From: Dermatophagoides farinae
Taxonomy: Eukaryota; Arthropoda; Arachnida; Sarcoptiformes; Pyroglyphidae
Direction of reading: 5' to 3'
Assembly: GCF_024713945.1 (NCBI RefSeq)
Contig: NC_134678.1
Span: 5,332,001-5,396,000, forward strand
DNA: 64,000 nt
The position numbers and the translations under genes were made by a program. Positions 21,323 to 33,602 of this stretch are shown in pieces (position 1 is the stretch's first letter; each line of letters starts with the position of its first letter). The notes below the pieces were generated by a model that was not told the origin of the DNA, did no database searches, and saw only the letters and a program-made list of their open reading frames with translations.

Positions 21323-21371
21323 TTTTTTATTTTTTACATTTATTTTATATAGTCACTCTAACCACATTCAG

Positions 21372-22016
21372 CTACTTATCACCTATCTGCTTTCGATTAA
21401 TCAATGAACGTGATTGAATACTAATATCTGATTTAAACGATGCTGGAGAACTTGGATTTGAAGTTGTCGATTTGGTTCTCAGACTATTTTTTGAATTTGT
21501 GGTCAATTTTGCGTTATATTCATCATTTCTATACGACTTTATTCCACCACTCGATTCAATAATACGTCTCTTTATCGTTTCCGATAAAATTTTTTTACAC
21601 ATACTTTTGGAAAATTGTTGTTTTATAGCAGATTCTGATTTTCTGTGTTTAGTTTGAGCTCGATGATTTTGTTTCAAAGTATTGAATCCAATCTTTGATA
21701 CAACACGACGAAATACATTTTCCTCTTCAAGTATTTGTACCATTTTTTTCTTATCTATTCGTATGGTTGGTATCAAAGGTTTTGAATGAGGTAACCGTGG
21801 ACACGATGTCAATTGTATTGATGGTTGTTGAATGATTTTTGTTTTTGAAATCGATAAACTTTTACTTGTCGATCGCGACGACGATGATGATGATGACCCT
21901 TGACGACTATTGTAAATGCTAGATGACAATTCTGAAAATTTTTCCATAGTTTTAGCATTCCTTTTTTGATCATCTTCGATTCCAATAAATGACTTTCGTG
22001 AACAAATCGAACCCAT
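21372..22016 (-). CDS. small basic protein with N-myristoylation/palmitoylation motif
   Basis: One exon of 214 codons from the ATG at 22014-22016 to the stop at 21372. The N-terminus MGSICSRKS fits N-myristoylation (Gly2, Ser6, then basic residues), with Cys5 well placed for palmitoylation. That would anchor the protein to the inner face of a membrane. The rest is basic and rich in Ser and Lys, with a Ser run near residue 40. A helix-like middle (RIDKKKMVQILEEENVFRRV) and a Lys/Arg-rich segment (KSMCKKILSETIKRRIIESS) follow. No catalytic domain is visible and I do not recognise a family. It converges with the repeat-protein gene across 294 bp. The protein composition is not low-complexity throughout, which supports a real gene. 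Confidence 0.65.
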   Translation of the reverse strand: MGSICSRKSFIGIEDDQKRNAKTMEKFSELSSSIYNSRQGSSSSSSSRSTSKSLSISKTKIIQQPSIQLTSCPRLPHSKPLIPTIRIDKKKMVQILEEENVFRRVVSKIGFNTLKQNHRAQTKHRKSESAIKQQFSKSMCKKILSETIKRRIIESSGGIKSYRNDEYNAKLTTNSKNSLRTKSTTSNPSSPASFKSDISIQSRSLINRKQIGDK

Positions 22017-22464
22017 TCATTTACACTCTAACCATATTGGTTAATCAATCATTTTATAAAAAAAAATTCTTTAATTATTGAATTAAATTGAATTTTCAAT
22101 TCTTAATTTTATTTTGCACTTAATAACAAAAAAAATATGCTAAATGAAGCTATCATTCAATTAAATGGTTTACTCAGTGGTTTCATTACAAAAGATCAAA
22201 CTGTATATTGATAATGATGAATCAAATTCTAATGGCATCATTATTACATAGAAAAATGATCAATATATTCATAATTATTGTTTGACAAGAATAATACACT
22301 CGCAAATACATACATTTTATTATAATTCGATTTTCTTTTTTATCATAAATGACAGTCATACATAAGAGTATGTGTATGTATTTGTTTGAATACATATTTG
22401 ACGTGAAAAAATATAAAGATATCTTAAATGGCCATTAATGGTCGTTGAATTTGTTATCTTTCAA
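22017..22464. other. intergenic region upstream of the acylation-motif gene
   Basis: The region is AT-rich and without supported coding sequence. It lies between the 5' end of the small acylation-motif gene and the 3' end of TM9SF3, both on the minus strand, so it should contain the promoter of the former and the 3' UTR of the latter. Confidence 0.4.
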
Positions 22465-24789
22465 TCAATCAATCTTGACGGTGGAATATATTTTACGGGC
22501 AAAACTTTTTGTTCCCATGTAGCCAAATGTACCTGGTGTGATTATAATGAATAATTTTTAAAATGGAGTGAAAATATTTAATTTCCATCAACTTACCACA
22601 CATGATACCCAAAGCAATGCTAAATAATGCCATATAACCGAAATAGAAGACTGTTTGAAATAATCCGTACATTTTGGTTTTGAAAAAGAAATAATAGAAT
22701 GAATACAAATAAACGTAAATGGATGTAGATGCACCGGCCATAAAACTTGTCCATTGCCTATAATTCACAAAATACTTATTAGCATTTGTTTGTCAGTAAA
22801 ATAACTACCACTTACCATCGATAATCCTCTGAATTGAGAAGAAAATATGTACAAACAATAGTCACACAAGAAGTGACTGCAGCCAAAATTAAGAATACCA
22901 ATAACATGAAACCATAAACATAGTAGATTTTGTATGCCCAAAACGAAGTGAATATAAAGTACATCTCAATGAATATTGATCCAAATGGAAGTATTCCACC
23001 CAGTATCACTATGACCAATGGTTCCATGAACCATTTCTTTTCTGGTATCGGTCGTGGTACAGCATTGATTCTACAGGGATTATTGGACTGACCAGAAATA
23101 TTACGTCCCAATACGGTACCAACTAGTGTCAAAGGTAGAATTATAAATATACAAATACTAGCGACAGCCAACTGTGAAAAAAAACATCAATTATTGACTT
23201 GAAATTCTGCAAACAAATAAATAATTACCATCGTTGTAAATGGTATGGCACGTGATGCATGATAATATATAGCAATAAAATTTATGAAGAATGCAGTTCC
23301 ACAAACAATCAATGGTATGGCGAATGCCGACCAAAACATTTGTTTGATCCAGTGTTTACCACCAAATTGAGCATATAAAGAACCACCGAAATAACCATTC
23401 ACTGGAGATGCAGCAGCGTAAACAAATATGGCCACACTGAGTATGGAACCACGGCTAGTGTAAAGATCACCCATGATTGCAAAGATGATGACCAATAATG
23501 TAACGAATGCAATATGATAACCACAGCCGATCATTAAAGAGAATAACATAGGCATGGCTGGAGGACGAAATACATCTCCATGCACTTGTTTCCATCCATA
23601 TTCATCGCCTAAATCTCGATCCATATCATCAAGTTCTTCATCACGATTATATCGAGCATAATCTTTTCTTAAAGTACGCATTAGAATCATTGTAACCAAT
23701 CCGACGAGGAAAATGACCATCATAAACGAATTGAATATTGAAAACCAATGAATACGATGCTGAAAAAAATTTGGATCCAAATATTTGTCAAAACGATCTT
23801 CAAAATGAACACTTGATGATTTCCAATTAACTTCGTAAGAGAATTCTATTTCTTGGCCAATTTCCAATCGGACTTTTCCTTCACTTGTCATATTGACATC
23901 GACAATTTGATCACCATTGTAACCAATGTCGAATTTTTTATGTGTAAAAAAGTAGACAGCTGTTGAATCGGTTTCATCCAAATAACCAACAGAACCCATT
24001 ATGGGAAGATCATCAATATACATTTGATACGAATAATAATTTTTGATAGCAAATTCAAATGTATGATAATTTTTTTTAGTCATTGTAATCTTGCAAAATG
24101 GTGTTTTCTCCATGTTAACTAAACACATGAAAGAGGAAATTAAGTTCAAATAATACAAAGATCTTTTTGATTCAAATGAACAAACCTTTAAATCGAATAT
24201 CTAAACCAGAAAATTCCAATTCAACGCCTTGAATTGCTTCGCTTAGTGTTTCATGATAATGACTAATGCCTTTTTTTGGGCCACGACAAAATGGCAATGA
24301 AAAATATCCATATGTTTCTTGACGATTATGATATGGACCAACGGTATTCATCCATAGAACAACTTCTTCATTATCTTCATACTAAATTAATCAATAAATT
24401 AGTCACAAACAAACAAAGTCAATACGAATACTTACAATATGTTCATGTTCATCACTAGCACCAAGCGGAATTTGTGCCATCAATAACATCAAAGACAAAA
24501 ATAAAAGAGATGTTCGTCTTCTGAAAACCGACAAAGGTCGGAAATATTTTCTATTCATTTGCGAATATTCTGAAGTTCTCATCAATATTGATTGTTGGGA
24601 TGATTTTTGTCCAGTCCTTTTATTATTATTCATTAATATTTGTAGATTCTGTTCGATATTATCATTCAACATCACATTTTCATGTTTAGAATTTTTGATC
24701 GTCATCATTTGGCTGGAAAATTTCTCGAATTTAGTCTGGTGCTGAATAGTGAATTTCATTGTTTCACTCGAACAAAAGGCACAAATCAT
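22465..24789 (-). CDS. TM9SF3: transmembrane 9 superfamily member 3
   Basis: Six exons on the minus strand: 24789-24436, 24381-24186, 24118-23229, 23171-22816, 22757-22597 and 22532-22465. They join in frame into 674 residues from the first ATG. Starting at Met78 (base 24558) gives 597 residues with a typical signal peptide and matches the vertebrate length (~589), so that start is more likely. Close matches to TM9SF3 include [77 protein letters not shown] and [12 protein letters not shown]. The large lumenal domain is followed by nine membrane segments. The C-terminus ...STVKID keeps the Lys-x-Asp end known as a COPI/Golgi retention signal in TM9 proteins. The family acts in Golgi/endosome membrane protein sorting. 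The extra 77 residues, if translated, would be hydrophilic and unusual. Confidence 0.93.
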
Positions 24790-25846
24790 TCAACACACAT
24801 AAATACAAAACATCGAATTCCGAATTTTTTCAACGATTCGTAATTTATTGATCATGGAATGAAAAAGTTGCAATCAATTCATTGGTTTTTCTATGTAACG
24901 AAATAAAATACAACATTTAGATTCAATGATCATCAAAAGCAATGGTAACAATAAATTATTGATAAAATTCACCTCCAAACTTGAAAATTATCATCATTTA
25001 AATGGATCATATATACACGTCGACAATAAAAACAAATGAATGAATGATATCGCAGTAGACGGAATATGGATTATGATTAATTGATGGTTGTCGTTTTTTG
25101 CAGTTTGAAAATTCAAAATTTTTTCTGGATACTTTCGGACAGGATTATGATACACAGCTGCTACGACGAAATTTAAAATTCAAACGATCAACACATTAAT
25201 ATCAGGATTGATGATTATGGTAGTCGAACAAAATCGATTAGACATATAATACAGATCAAATGATATCAATAGAAATTTTCTTAAATTAGTTCTGAAACCA
25301 CGCCACCAAATCAGAGATATATACAATCGTTTATCGTTTTACTTTTTTTTTCATTTACAATTATTTGATATTGTAACACTTATGTTTTGAGCCGCATGCA
25401 AGTAAAGATTCTGCGCTAAATAGATATAACTACTCTAAATTTTTCTTTTGCCCAAAACGGTAGCTCCACGTCAGGCTAAATAATAAAATCCATTAAAATT
25501 TTTAATCAACAAGAAATATTTGGACACCATTGCCGGCATTCAGTGCACAAATGACATTATTTTAATCAATCGATCCATGATAACCTCTTGCATTGTTTAC
25601 ATTGTGTTTTAGGAATTTTCCCATTATTATCAGAGTTGTTTCATGATGACAATTTTAATTCGTTTAAATGAATTATTATGACAATTTTTTCAAAATTAAA
25701 TTGGTTACGGTTCAATATTATGGCCAATATAGTGTCTATTTATTTTTTTCTATACATTTAATAACAAATAACTGATTAGTATATGGATTTCTCACTACAA
25801 GATGGCGCTCTTTTTCATGTGTTAGAAAATTGAATTTTTTTTTATT
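24790..25846. other. intergenic region with TM9SF3 promoter
   Basis: No supported gene. It lies between the TM9SF3 start and the 3' end of the enolase-phosphatase gene. A CAAGATGGCGC element at 25798-25808 resembles the YY1/Pho core AAGATGGCG; a similar CAAGATGGCGA occurs near 58717. The assignment of the element is tentative. Confidence 0.35.
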
Positions 25847-26854
25847 TCAAGAAAATTTGATATCTTCTAAGGAATTAATAATGGGTATACCGCCATCATT
25901 ATATTGTATTGTAGGTTTTCTTAATGTAGATTTGGTAGACGTTGGTGTTTTGGCGAAACCTTTATCAGTTCTTCGCATAAGACAAACATTATAGTTTGCA
26001 TTCAATGCAGCTTTTGCTTCTAAATATATATAGATATATAAAGTAAAAGAATTTAGTTACATAAAAAATGAATGATCAATTCTACGTACCATTATTATTA
26101 TCGGTAATAAATAAAATTTTTGATGGTGATTCACCAATTGCTTGGGCAATATTCCAATAGGATTGTGGATTACATTTATCACCAATGGATGAATCGAAAA
26201 AATCATCAATCAACTAAAAAGGAAAATTATAAATATGATTAACAAGACAGCATACGAAATAATACAATGTGTTTACCGGAAGACAATTTCCATGATTAGT
26301 ACAGCAAAGTAATAATTGTTGAGCAGACACCATTGCCGAACTGAAAACAAAGATCTTGATTTGTTGTGAATGTTTCCAATTATGAAGAACGGTAGTGACC
26401 TCATCATATACATGGCCACGTAATAATCCATTTTCATAGCCCCAAATCCATAATAATATCTGTAGCTGTTTAATCTCTGATATACGATTACGATGTACAA
26501 TATGTGCCAATGAATAATCACTGACCGATTTTATCACAGAATTTTTACCCGAAGACAATGGATAAATGTTAGGATCTATATTTTAATTATATCATTTTGA
26601 ATAAAATTAAATGTAAATGCAAACTAAACATGCTTACAATCAGGATAATATTGTCGTGTTTCTCGCAATCGTTCAATCATCTCTTGACATTCTGGTCTAT
26701 CGAACATTTCTTCAAAATATTTTCGAACATTATTCTTAGTGAATGGTAATAGGATGTGTGAAACGAATTTAATATCACTGATGGTTCCTTCAATATCCAA
26801 CAATACGGCTATAGGTCGATTCATAGCAACCTGTTGAATAGGTTTTCGTGACAT
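25847..26854 (-). CDS. ENOPH1: enolase-phosphatase E1 (methionine salvage)
   Basis: Exons 26854-26638, 26575-26277, 26213-26090 and 26019-25847 join in frame into 270 residues (human ENOPH1, 261). The first in-frame ATG is at 26854; Met11 (26824) lies directly before the HAD motif and could also serve. HAD motif I is VLLDIEGTISDI with the nucleophile Asp and the Glu typical of this family. Motif II is FVFSSAMVSAQQLL. Motif IV is KILFITDNNNEAKAAL. The enzyme converts 2,3-diketo-5-methylthiopentyl-1-phosphate to the acireductone in methionine salvage, in cytoplasm and nucleus. The segment after motif IV reads CLMRRTDKGFAK where the family usually has RPGN, so this part is diverged. The gene is followed upstream by EPRS1 in tandem, 144 bp away. 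Confidence 0.9.
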
Positions 26855-26998
26855 GATTGACCGATGCCATTGATCGAACAAACGTATTTAAATTTCTATA
26901 AAATTTAATTATTTCAATTAAAACAAATTTTATTTCATAATCAATCATCAATTATTATTATATTTTTGAAAATGCAAATTATAATTGAATCATTACAC

Positions 26999-29900
26999 TT
27001 AATAACTTCGACCAAACAATGTGTAAAATTTAGCCATTTGCTTGCATTGTGGATGAATGCACAATTGATCAGAAGCCAATGTGTGTGGCTGATGTAACGG
27101 GATACATAATGATTTGGCACCCATTAATGGACCACCACCTTGTTCAGCCACATCTTCTTTGGCTGAATCTTTTTTAATCTGATCTTCACATTCTTGTCGT
27201 CCACAGAATGGTGATTGAATTATCGATTTACATTCTAATCGTTCCAAAAATGTTGACCATGAATCAGTGACACACATGTTATCCAGCAATAATTTTTGCG
27301 CCCGTTCAAACATATCTTTTTGTATACGTTCCAATAGCTCTGGTATAACGACATCAGCCTCGGATATATTGTAGGCATATTTCACACCAGTATCTCGTCT
27401 AACTGTTATGAATTTTTCTTGTTGTAAATCTTTGGGACCCAATTCAATACGTACTGGTACGCCTTTCAATTCCCAGTGATTGAATTTCCAACCAGGAGAA
27501 TGATGTTCCTTATCATCTAATTCAACGCGAATATCTTTTCCGTTTATCAATTTATCACCAACAGTACGACAAGTGTACAATAATTTTTCCTTTTCTTCTG
27601 TTGTTGTCGAAGCTGTTATTCCACAAGGTACAATTACAACTTGTTTACATGCTACTCGTGGTGGCAATACTAATCCTTTATCATCACCATGTATCATGAT
27701 TAGAGCACCGATGGTTCGGGTAGAAATTCCCCATGAATTTTGATGGGCATAACATTTTTGTCCCGGTTTATCTGGATCTTCAAATTCTATGTTGAACATT
27801 TTAGAGAAATTTTGTCCCAAATAATGTGAAGTAGCTCCCTGAATACCACGGCCATTTACATGAACATAAGCTTCACATGTGGTAGTCATTTGACCACCAG
27901 CAAATTTTTCCTTTTCAGTTTTGCGCCCTTTTATAACTGGTATAGCTAAAAGTTCTTGATAAATATCAGCATAAAAATCTAAAATTGCATAGACTTCTTC
28001 TAAAGCTTGTTGTTCGGTGGCAAACGCTGAATGGCCTTCTTGCCATAAAAATTCCCTAGTTCGTAGAAAAGGTGTAGGCTGTTTGAATTCCCATCGGACA
28101 ACATTACACCATTGATTCAATCGTATTGGTAGATCACGATATGATTGTATCCATTTGGCGTATGATGGATACATTACTGTTTCAGATGTTGGACGTATAG
28201 CAATTGGCTCGGCTAAATCGGATGATCCGGATTTAGTTACCCATGCAACTTCAGGTGCAAAATCAGCGATATGAGTTTTTTCGGTTTCCAAAGCATTTTT
28301 TGAAATGAACATTGGAAAATAACAATTCTGGACGCCTAAACGTTTTATACGTTGATCAAAATAATGTTGTATCGATTCCCAAATCGAGTATGCCCATGGA
28401 CGAAGTATATAACAGCCAGATACATCATAATATTCAATCATTTCGGCTTTCGTTATCACTTCCGTATACCATTCAGAATAATTATCACTCTTTTTTGTTT
28501 CAATACCTAAACGTGTTTGTTTTTTAACAGTTTTTGATCCAGCATCTTGCTGTTTTTGAGGATTTTTATTCTCTTTATCGGGAGACTTTGATGTTATTGA
28601 AGATTTTTCAGTTTTCTCTTTACTATTACCTTTGTTTGGTGATGATTTTGATGGCTGATTAGCAGAAGGTGTAGAATCTGGTTTCAAATCTTGACCAGTT
28701 TGTTGTTTAAAATCATTTTTTAATTTCAGCAATATTTGAATTTCTTTCTCCAATTGTGATTTTTCAACTTTTTCAGCTTTCATTTTGCGAATTTTATCAC
28801 CTTGTTCACGAATCTGACGATCCAAATCAATACTAGTAGTAGCGGTTGAAGGTGATGAACAATTTTTAGTCTGTAGAGAATCTAACTTCCAATCTGAATC
28901 GGTAACTTGTTTGAATTCAGCTTTTAGTTTCAATAACAATTGTACTTGTTCATCAATTTGTTTTTTATCAGCCTTTTCTGATTTCAATTTTCTCACAAGA
29001 TCACCTTGTTGGCGTATTTTATTATCAAGATCACCAACACTGGAAGAATCATCACCACTGCTGGCCATTGGATTATTATCAGCTGATTTTGGTTTCCAAT
29101 CGGCATTCCAATCACTTCCAGATTGCTGCTTGAATTGACTTTTGAATAAAAGCAATTTATCAACTTCAATTTTAATTTGTTCTTTTGATGCTTTTGTTTG
29201 TTTTAGCTGTCGAACTACATCGCCTTGTTTTCGAATAAAGGAATCTAGCTCGACAAGTGATGAAGCGTTATTATTATTTTTCAAAGTTTGAACAGGAGGA
29301 GGTTCAACCCAAATGTTTTTCTTTTTCCAATCTTGAACACGTTTAGGAAAAATATTCAGATCAGTACTACCATCGGGTATTGAAATCAAATGAATTGGTC
29401 CAGGTTTACCGGAGCAATTTATCGTTGACATATCATATGATCTGTCACAAATAAAAAAGCCTTTTCGTTGTATCTGTATGATTCGACCTTTGGGCAATGT
29501 ACTCAAATCACCATCGACAAAAGCTTCGATTACCATTTTAGAATCACGATTCAAAAATTCTTTAAAATCATCATCCTTTCCAAGAACTGGTTTTTTGATT
29601 ATATTGTCAAAATAGACAAGCATTGCCGGTATTTTTGTCGTTTCTTCCAACCATGTAACCTTCAAAGTCTTTTTGAAATCTTTGTTATCCAAATCTAGTT
29701 TAGCTTTGATTGCCGTAACCAACCCATCAGAAGATCGTTCAATGGAGGTTATCTTTAAATTACCCCATTGTATAAATGTGACAGCTGTATTGGGCTGAAC
29801 AAGTTGAGCATCTTGTTGATCAATCCACAAACGCTGCCCAATGGGTACTTGTCGTTGACCTAAATCTGAATTTTTAGGATGCAAAGCAGCCGATATGGTT

Positions 29901-31261
29901 TCATTTGGTTTGATAGTATCTTCAATAATGACAGGAACGGCATTCTCTTTTTCCACGGCAGAATAACGTAGAGCATCGGCATCGATTACTTTACGATTGA
30001 ATGACCATATTTTATCCCAATCCATGACGACAACGGCTTTCGAAGAACCTTGTGCTGCAATGAACATTTTCAATCCCTCAACGGTCAAACCACGACGTAA
30101 AATTCCACGAACTGTTGGCATACGTGGATCATCCCAACCATCTACTAGACCCTAATCATGAATAAAAAAAATTGGTATTTTCTGGATAATTCAAATAAAA
30201 AGTAAAACTTACTTCTTCAACAAAATATGTTAGTTTACGCTTGGACAAAACGGTATGCATAAGATTGAGACGAGAATAAGCAGCAATTAAAGGTTTTCGA
30301 ATTTTGAGGGCATCACAGAACCAATAATATTGAACATCACGATCCATATATTCGCTAGTACGCAAAGTATGAGTGATGCCTTCAATACTATCAACAATCG
30401 GGCAAGCAAAATCATAGGTGGGATAAGCACGATATTTGGTGCCTGTACGTGGATGTTCTTGTGGTTTACATCGATAAATTGTTGGATCTCGCATGGCACC
30501 ATTGTCTGATTTCATATCAATTTTGGCTCGTAGACAATATGTTTGACCCTTGGTTGTTCCTTCCACCATTTCACGCCACATTTCTAAATTTTTCTCTACT
30601 GTATTCGATCGATTTTGTGATTCAATTCGTTCTTCACGTTCTTTTTTCATCTGTTCCGCATTAGTATCATCAACATAGGCTAATCCAGAACGTATCATGT
30701 CCTCAGCTTTAGTCATCATTAAATCGAAATAATCAGAAGTATATGTTTGTCGATCCGGTTTGATGCCCAGTAATTCTACATCTCCTTCGATTATCTGTCG
30801 TGAATCGAATTGGTATTTAATTTAATCTCTTATATCAAATCATTTTGTTATCATATAAATACCTTTTCAAACGATTCTTTCTCTTTTTCGGGATTTGTAT
30901 CATCAAAACGAAAAACTAATTTGCCATTATATGCTTGTTGATAGTGAGCATTCAATAATGCTGCTTTTGCATGACCAATATGAAGATATCCACTGGCTTC
31001 TGGAGGGAATCGTACAACTACTTCTCCATCGATGGCACCTTCCAATTTGAAATATTTACCCTCATCTTTGCAACCACTGTTTTTTGAATTTGATTCTTTG
31101 GTCGGTTTTTGGGGAGCTGGATTCACTGTGATAGAATCAACTTGAGCTTTTAACACAACATTTTCATCAGATGTTTTCTTGACTGGTTCGACGTTTGTTG
31201 TTTTAGAATCAACCTTAACTTGTTGAGGTGATTGTTTCGATTTCTTTTTATCTTTGCCCAT
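26999..31261 (-). CDS. EPRS1: bifunctional glutamate/proline-tRNA ligase
   Basis: Three exons, 31261-30863, 30794-30213 and 30151-26999, join in frame into 1377 residues. After a Lys-rich start, the GluRS domain shows [20 protein letters not shown] (HIGH at residues 94-97) and the KMSKS-type loop VLSKRKL at 315-321. Three WHEP helix-turn-helix repeats lie at about 625-675, 698-749 and 767-817, each with the pattern D..IR.QGD.VR.LK. A linker rich in Lys/Ser/Asn leads to the ProRS domain (872-1377) with [34 protein letters not shown] and EGHSAFAT. The protein charges tRNA-Glu and tRNA-Pro and in animals is part of the multisynthetase complex. Human EPRS1 is ~1512 residues and begins with a GST-like domain that is absent here; only ~70 unstructured residues precede the catalytic core. 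Confidence 0.96.
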
Positions 31262-31651
31262 TTTTTAAGTAATACACAGTCAAAAAAAAAATACGTGTGT
31301 AATCACGATTTTTTGCGAGTATTTCGGCTATTCTCGGACACGTGGAAACATCCAAAGCTAACAGACAAGCGGCTAAATATTGTAGTTGTATTTTGTTTCT
31401 TTTCTTGTGTATTATCATTGAACTCAAAGTAAAATTCTTTTACAACAATAGTGAACAATTAGAGTGAAAATAGTATTTCAAAATTAAATTCTTGCAAAAA
31501 CGGTTAGTTTATCATTTTGTCCATTAATATAATAATAATATAATATAACGAATTTGATTTCAATAAAAAAAAATAAAAATAAAATTCAATAAATTCAAAT
31601 ACAAAGTATTCGAATAACATTAAATTATTCGAGTATATCAATAATAATAAC
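31262..31651. other. intergenic region upstream of EPRS1
   Basis: This 390-bp stretch should carry the divergent promoters of EPRS1 (minus) and the small membrane protein gene (plus). The first ~130 bases are the least AT-rich part and contain CACGTG at 31337-31342 (GGACACGTGGAAAC), an E-box. No coding sequence is seen. Confidence 0.4.
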
Positions 31652-31987
31652 ATGTCTGTATTATTAGCTCATAAAAATGGATTACAATCCCGTAATAAAA
31701 CGATTGATGATGATGATGATGACGAGAATGAATATAATCATATGAATCAAATCATCACCATAATGATGATGATACAGATGGCTATATTGATAGTATGCGC
31801 TTTTCATTATCATTTAAGTAAACCAACAAATCCTACACAAAAACGATGCCAAAATCGTACAATTGATGATGAAGTCGAAAATATTATTACAGATGAATCA
31901 TCCAGTATAACGATGAATCCTACTGAAAATATATGGACTGTTGAAAGTTTAACGAAAAATTGCCTACAAACAGAAAAGAAGAAATAA
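31652..31987 (+). CDS. possible small single-pass membrane protein
   Basis: An open frame of 111 codons starts at ATG 31652. It has a polar, acidic start (IDDDDDDENEYNHMNQ), one hydrophobic segment at about residues 34-52 (IITIMMMIQMAILIVCAF) and a polar tail with two possible N-glycosylation or phosphorylation stretches, ending in KKK. No family is recognised. The ORF is short and partly built from ATG/GAT-rich codons, so it could be spurious. In favour are its position in a gap that fits a gene, divergent from EPRS1, and a plausible single-pass topology. Confidence 0.35.
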   Translation: MSVLLAHKNGLQSRNKTIDDDDDDENEYNHMNQIITIMMMIQMAILIVCAFHYHLSKPTNPTQKRCQNRTIDDEVENIITDESSSITMNPTENIWTVESLTKNCLQTEKKK

Positions 31988-32118
31988 ATTATGAATGCGC
32001 AACAAAAAACAACTTTAATTCATTTCAACAGTTTTAAAATCATTTTCTTTTCAAAATCATTCAATAAATTAATTTCATTTTTAAAAAAAATGAATTTACA
32101 TTCTTTTCAAATGTCGCT

Positions 32119-33483
32119 TTATCCGCTGGACATTGATCTCATATTTCTTTTGCTAGGTGATGAAGAACTTTTTCGTCCTAATGATGATGCTTTTGATTTG
32201 GCAATCAGCGATTGTCGCTTTTCTGACGATATGCTACTTTTCGATGTCAATGTTCGGCCAGTTGATGCACCAAATTTTGATTTCTGCGTCATTGTTGTTG
32301 GCGTTTCCATCGATGAATCACTAGATAATTGACTGCTCAATGGTGCATCAGTACTATCTTGAATTGTTGAAGTAGTTTGTTGCTGCTTTTTAAGTTTTTG
32401 TTTTGGATATAACCAAAACGATCCATAAATTACAACGCCTATTACAACCAAAATCGTGATAGCTGATAATATGCCCAAAATCATTAATATAGAACTTTTT
32501 CCTTCACTTTGCCCTTCTGGTATTATGGCAATATTCGGTTTCGTTATTCTTTTCTGATCACTATCAATCTGCGGCGGTGTCGTAACGTATTCTTCGGCTT
32601 GATCTGGAACTTGTCCACAAATGAAAAGTTGAGCTGATGGTTTTGTTGCGAATTGTTTCTCCAGATTTCTGTTGAAAAATACCGATATATCAAAGAAGTA
32701 TGCATTTGAATTATTCGATGAAATCAGAAACACGTAGTTATCCACTATGAATCCAAAACGAATACTAGAAAACATTTCAAATGTTGAGCCACAATCTTCA
32801 TTATCATCGGAATGTTGTAGACGGATACGTGTATTGTAACTCTTTACATGGAAACACAATTGTCCCAAAGGTTTTTCTTTCAGAAGAAATGACGTATATA
32901 CCAACGTTTTCTTATTTTGCATTGCTAACATTAAATAATTCAGATGACTTTGGCCTGCAGAGGTATCGCTTTGAGTATCAGTACTCCAAATTGGAACGAT
33001 ATTAGCATTTTCGGACAAATCTTCTGTCAAGGAACTAAAATCAAAAACTCTTTCTTCATTTATATCTTGAAGCATTACACGATGCTTCAATTTATCCACC
33101 ATATGGACAACAATAAATGGTCTGTTATAATCACTTTTTTGCGCAGCTAGATGAATATTTTGCAATGACGGGTCATTTGAAACACTTGTCTGAAAAGTTC
33201 CATCTTTCCAAAGATTTGGCAATCGAACTTCTGCTGTTGTAGCATTACCATTCACCAAATAGATTCGCTGATCTTTACCAAACAAATATTTCATCCGATA
33301 ATATGGATAAATGGCAAACGAATGTTTATTTGTATATTGCCAAATATGATTCTCAAATATGCCCATCGATAAAGTTTCATCCAACGAATATCCAGATTGT
33401 GAACAATCAACCGATTCCACCGTTCGAATATTAAGAGCAGTAAAGGCGACAACAAAAAAGACTGCGATGATCAACATTTTCAT
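32119..33483 (-). CDS. type I membrane protein, tandem paralogue A (unknown family)
   Basis: One exon of 454 codons begins at the ATG at 33481-33483 (MKMLIIAVFFVVAFTA, a signal peptide ending before VDCSQSG). The ~330-residue outer part carries four cysteines also present in the neighbour: VDCS, QLCFHV, EDCGST and FICGQ. Shared blocks include SMGIFENHIWQYTN, SFAIYP and IRLQHSDDN. A KRITKP motif precedes a membrane segment at about residues 340-362 (ILMILGILSAITILVVIGVV). The inner tail is ~90 residues, rich in Ser, Thr and Lys (SSSSPSKRNMRSMSSG at the end), suggesting phosphorylation. I do not recognise the family; a mite-specific receptor or adhesion-like protein is possible. It clearly arose by duplication with the gene at 33.6-34.7 kb. 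Confidence 0.85.
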   Translation of the reverse strand: MKMLIIAVFFVVAFTALNIRTVESVDCSQSGYSLDETLSMGIFENHIWQYTNKHSFAIYPYYRMKYLFGKDQRIYLVNGNATTAEVRLPNLWKDGTFQTSVSNDPSLQNIHLAAQKSDYNRPFIVVHMVDKLKHRVMLQDINEERVFDFSSLTEDLSENANIVPIWSTDTQSDTSAGQSHLNYLMLAMQNKKTLVYTSFLLKEKPLGQLCFHVKSYNTRIRLQHSDDNEDCGSTFEMFSSIRFGFIVDNYVFLISSNNSNAYFFDISVFFNRNLEKQFATKPSAQLFICGQVPDQAEEYVTTPPQIDSDQKRITKPNIAIIPEGQSEGKSSILMILGILSAITILVVIGVVIYGSFWLYPKQKLKKQQQTTSTIQDSTDAPLSSQLSSDSSMETPTTMTQKSKFGASTGRTLTSKSSISSEKRQSLIAKSKASSLGRKSSSSPSKRNMRSMSSG

Positions 33484-33602
33484 TTCGAACAAACAAAAAT
33501 AAAATTCAATAAATGAAAATGTCGATGTAAAAGTGAATAAATGTTAAAATCATAGTATTTTTTAAAAAAAAATCATTTAATTACTAAAAAAAAAATTCTC
33601 AA

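Noticed and set aside
32781-33150. Plus-strand frames opposite the type I membrane paralogue A
   Set aside because: Shadow frames of a well-supported gene on the other strand.
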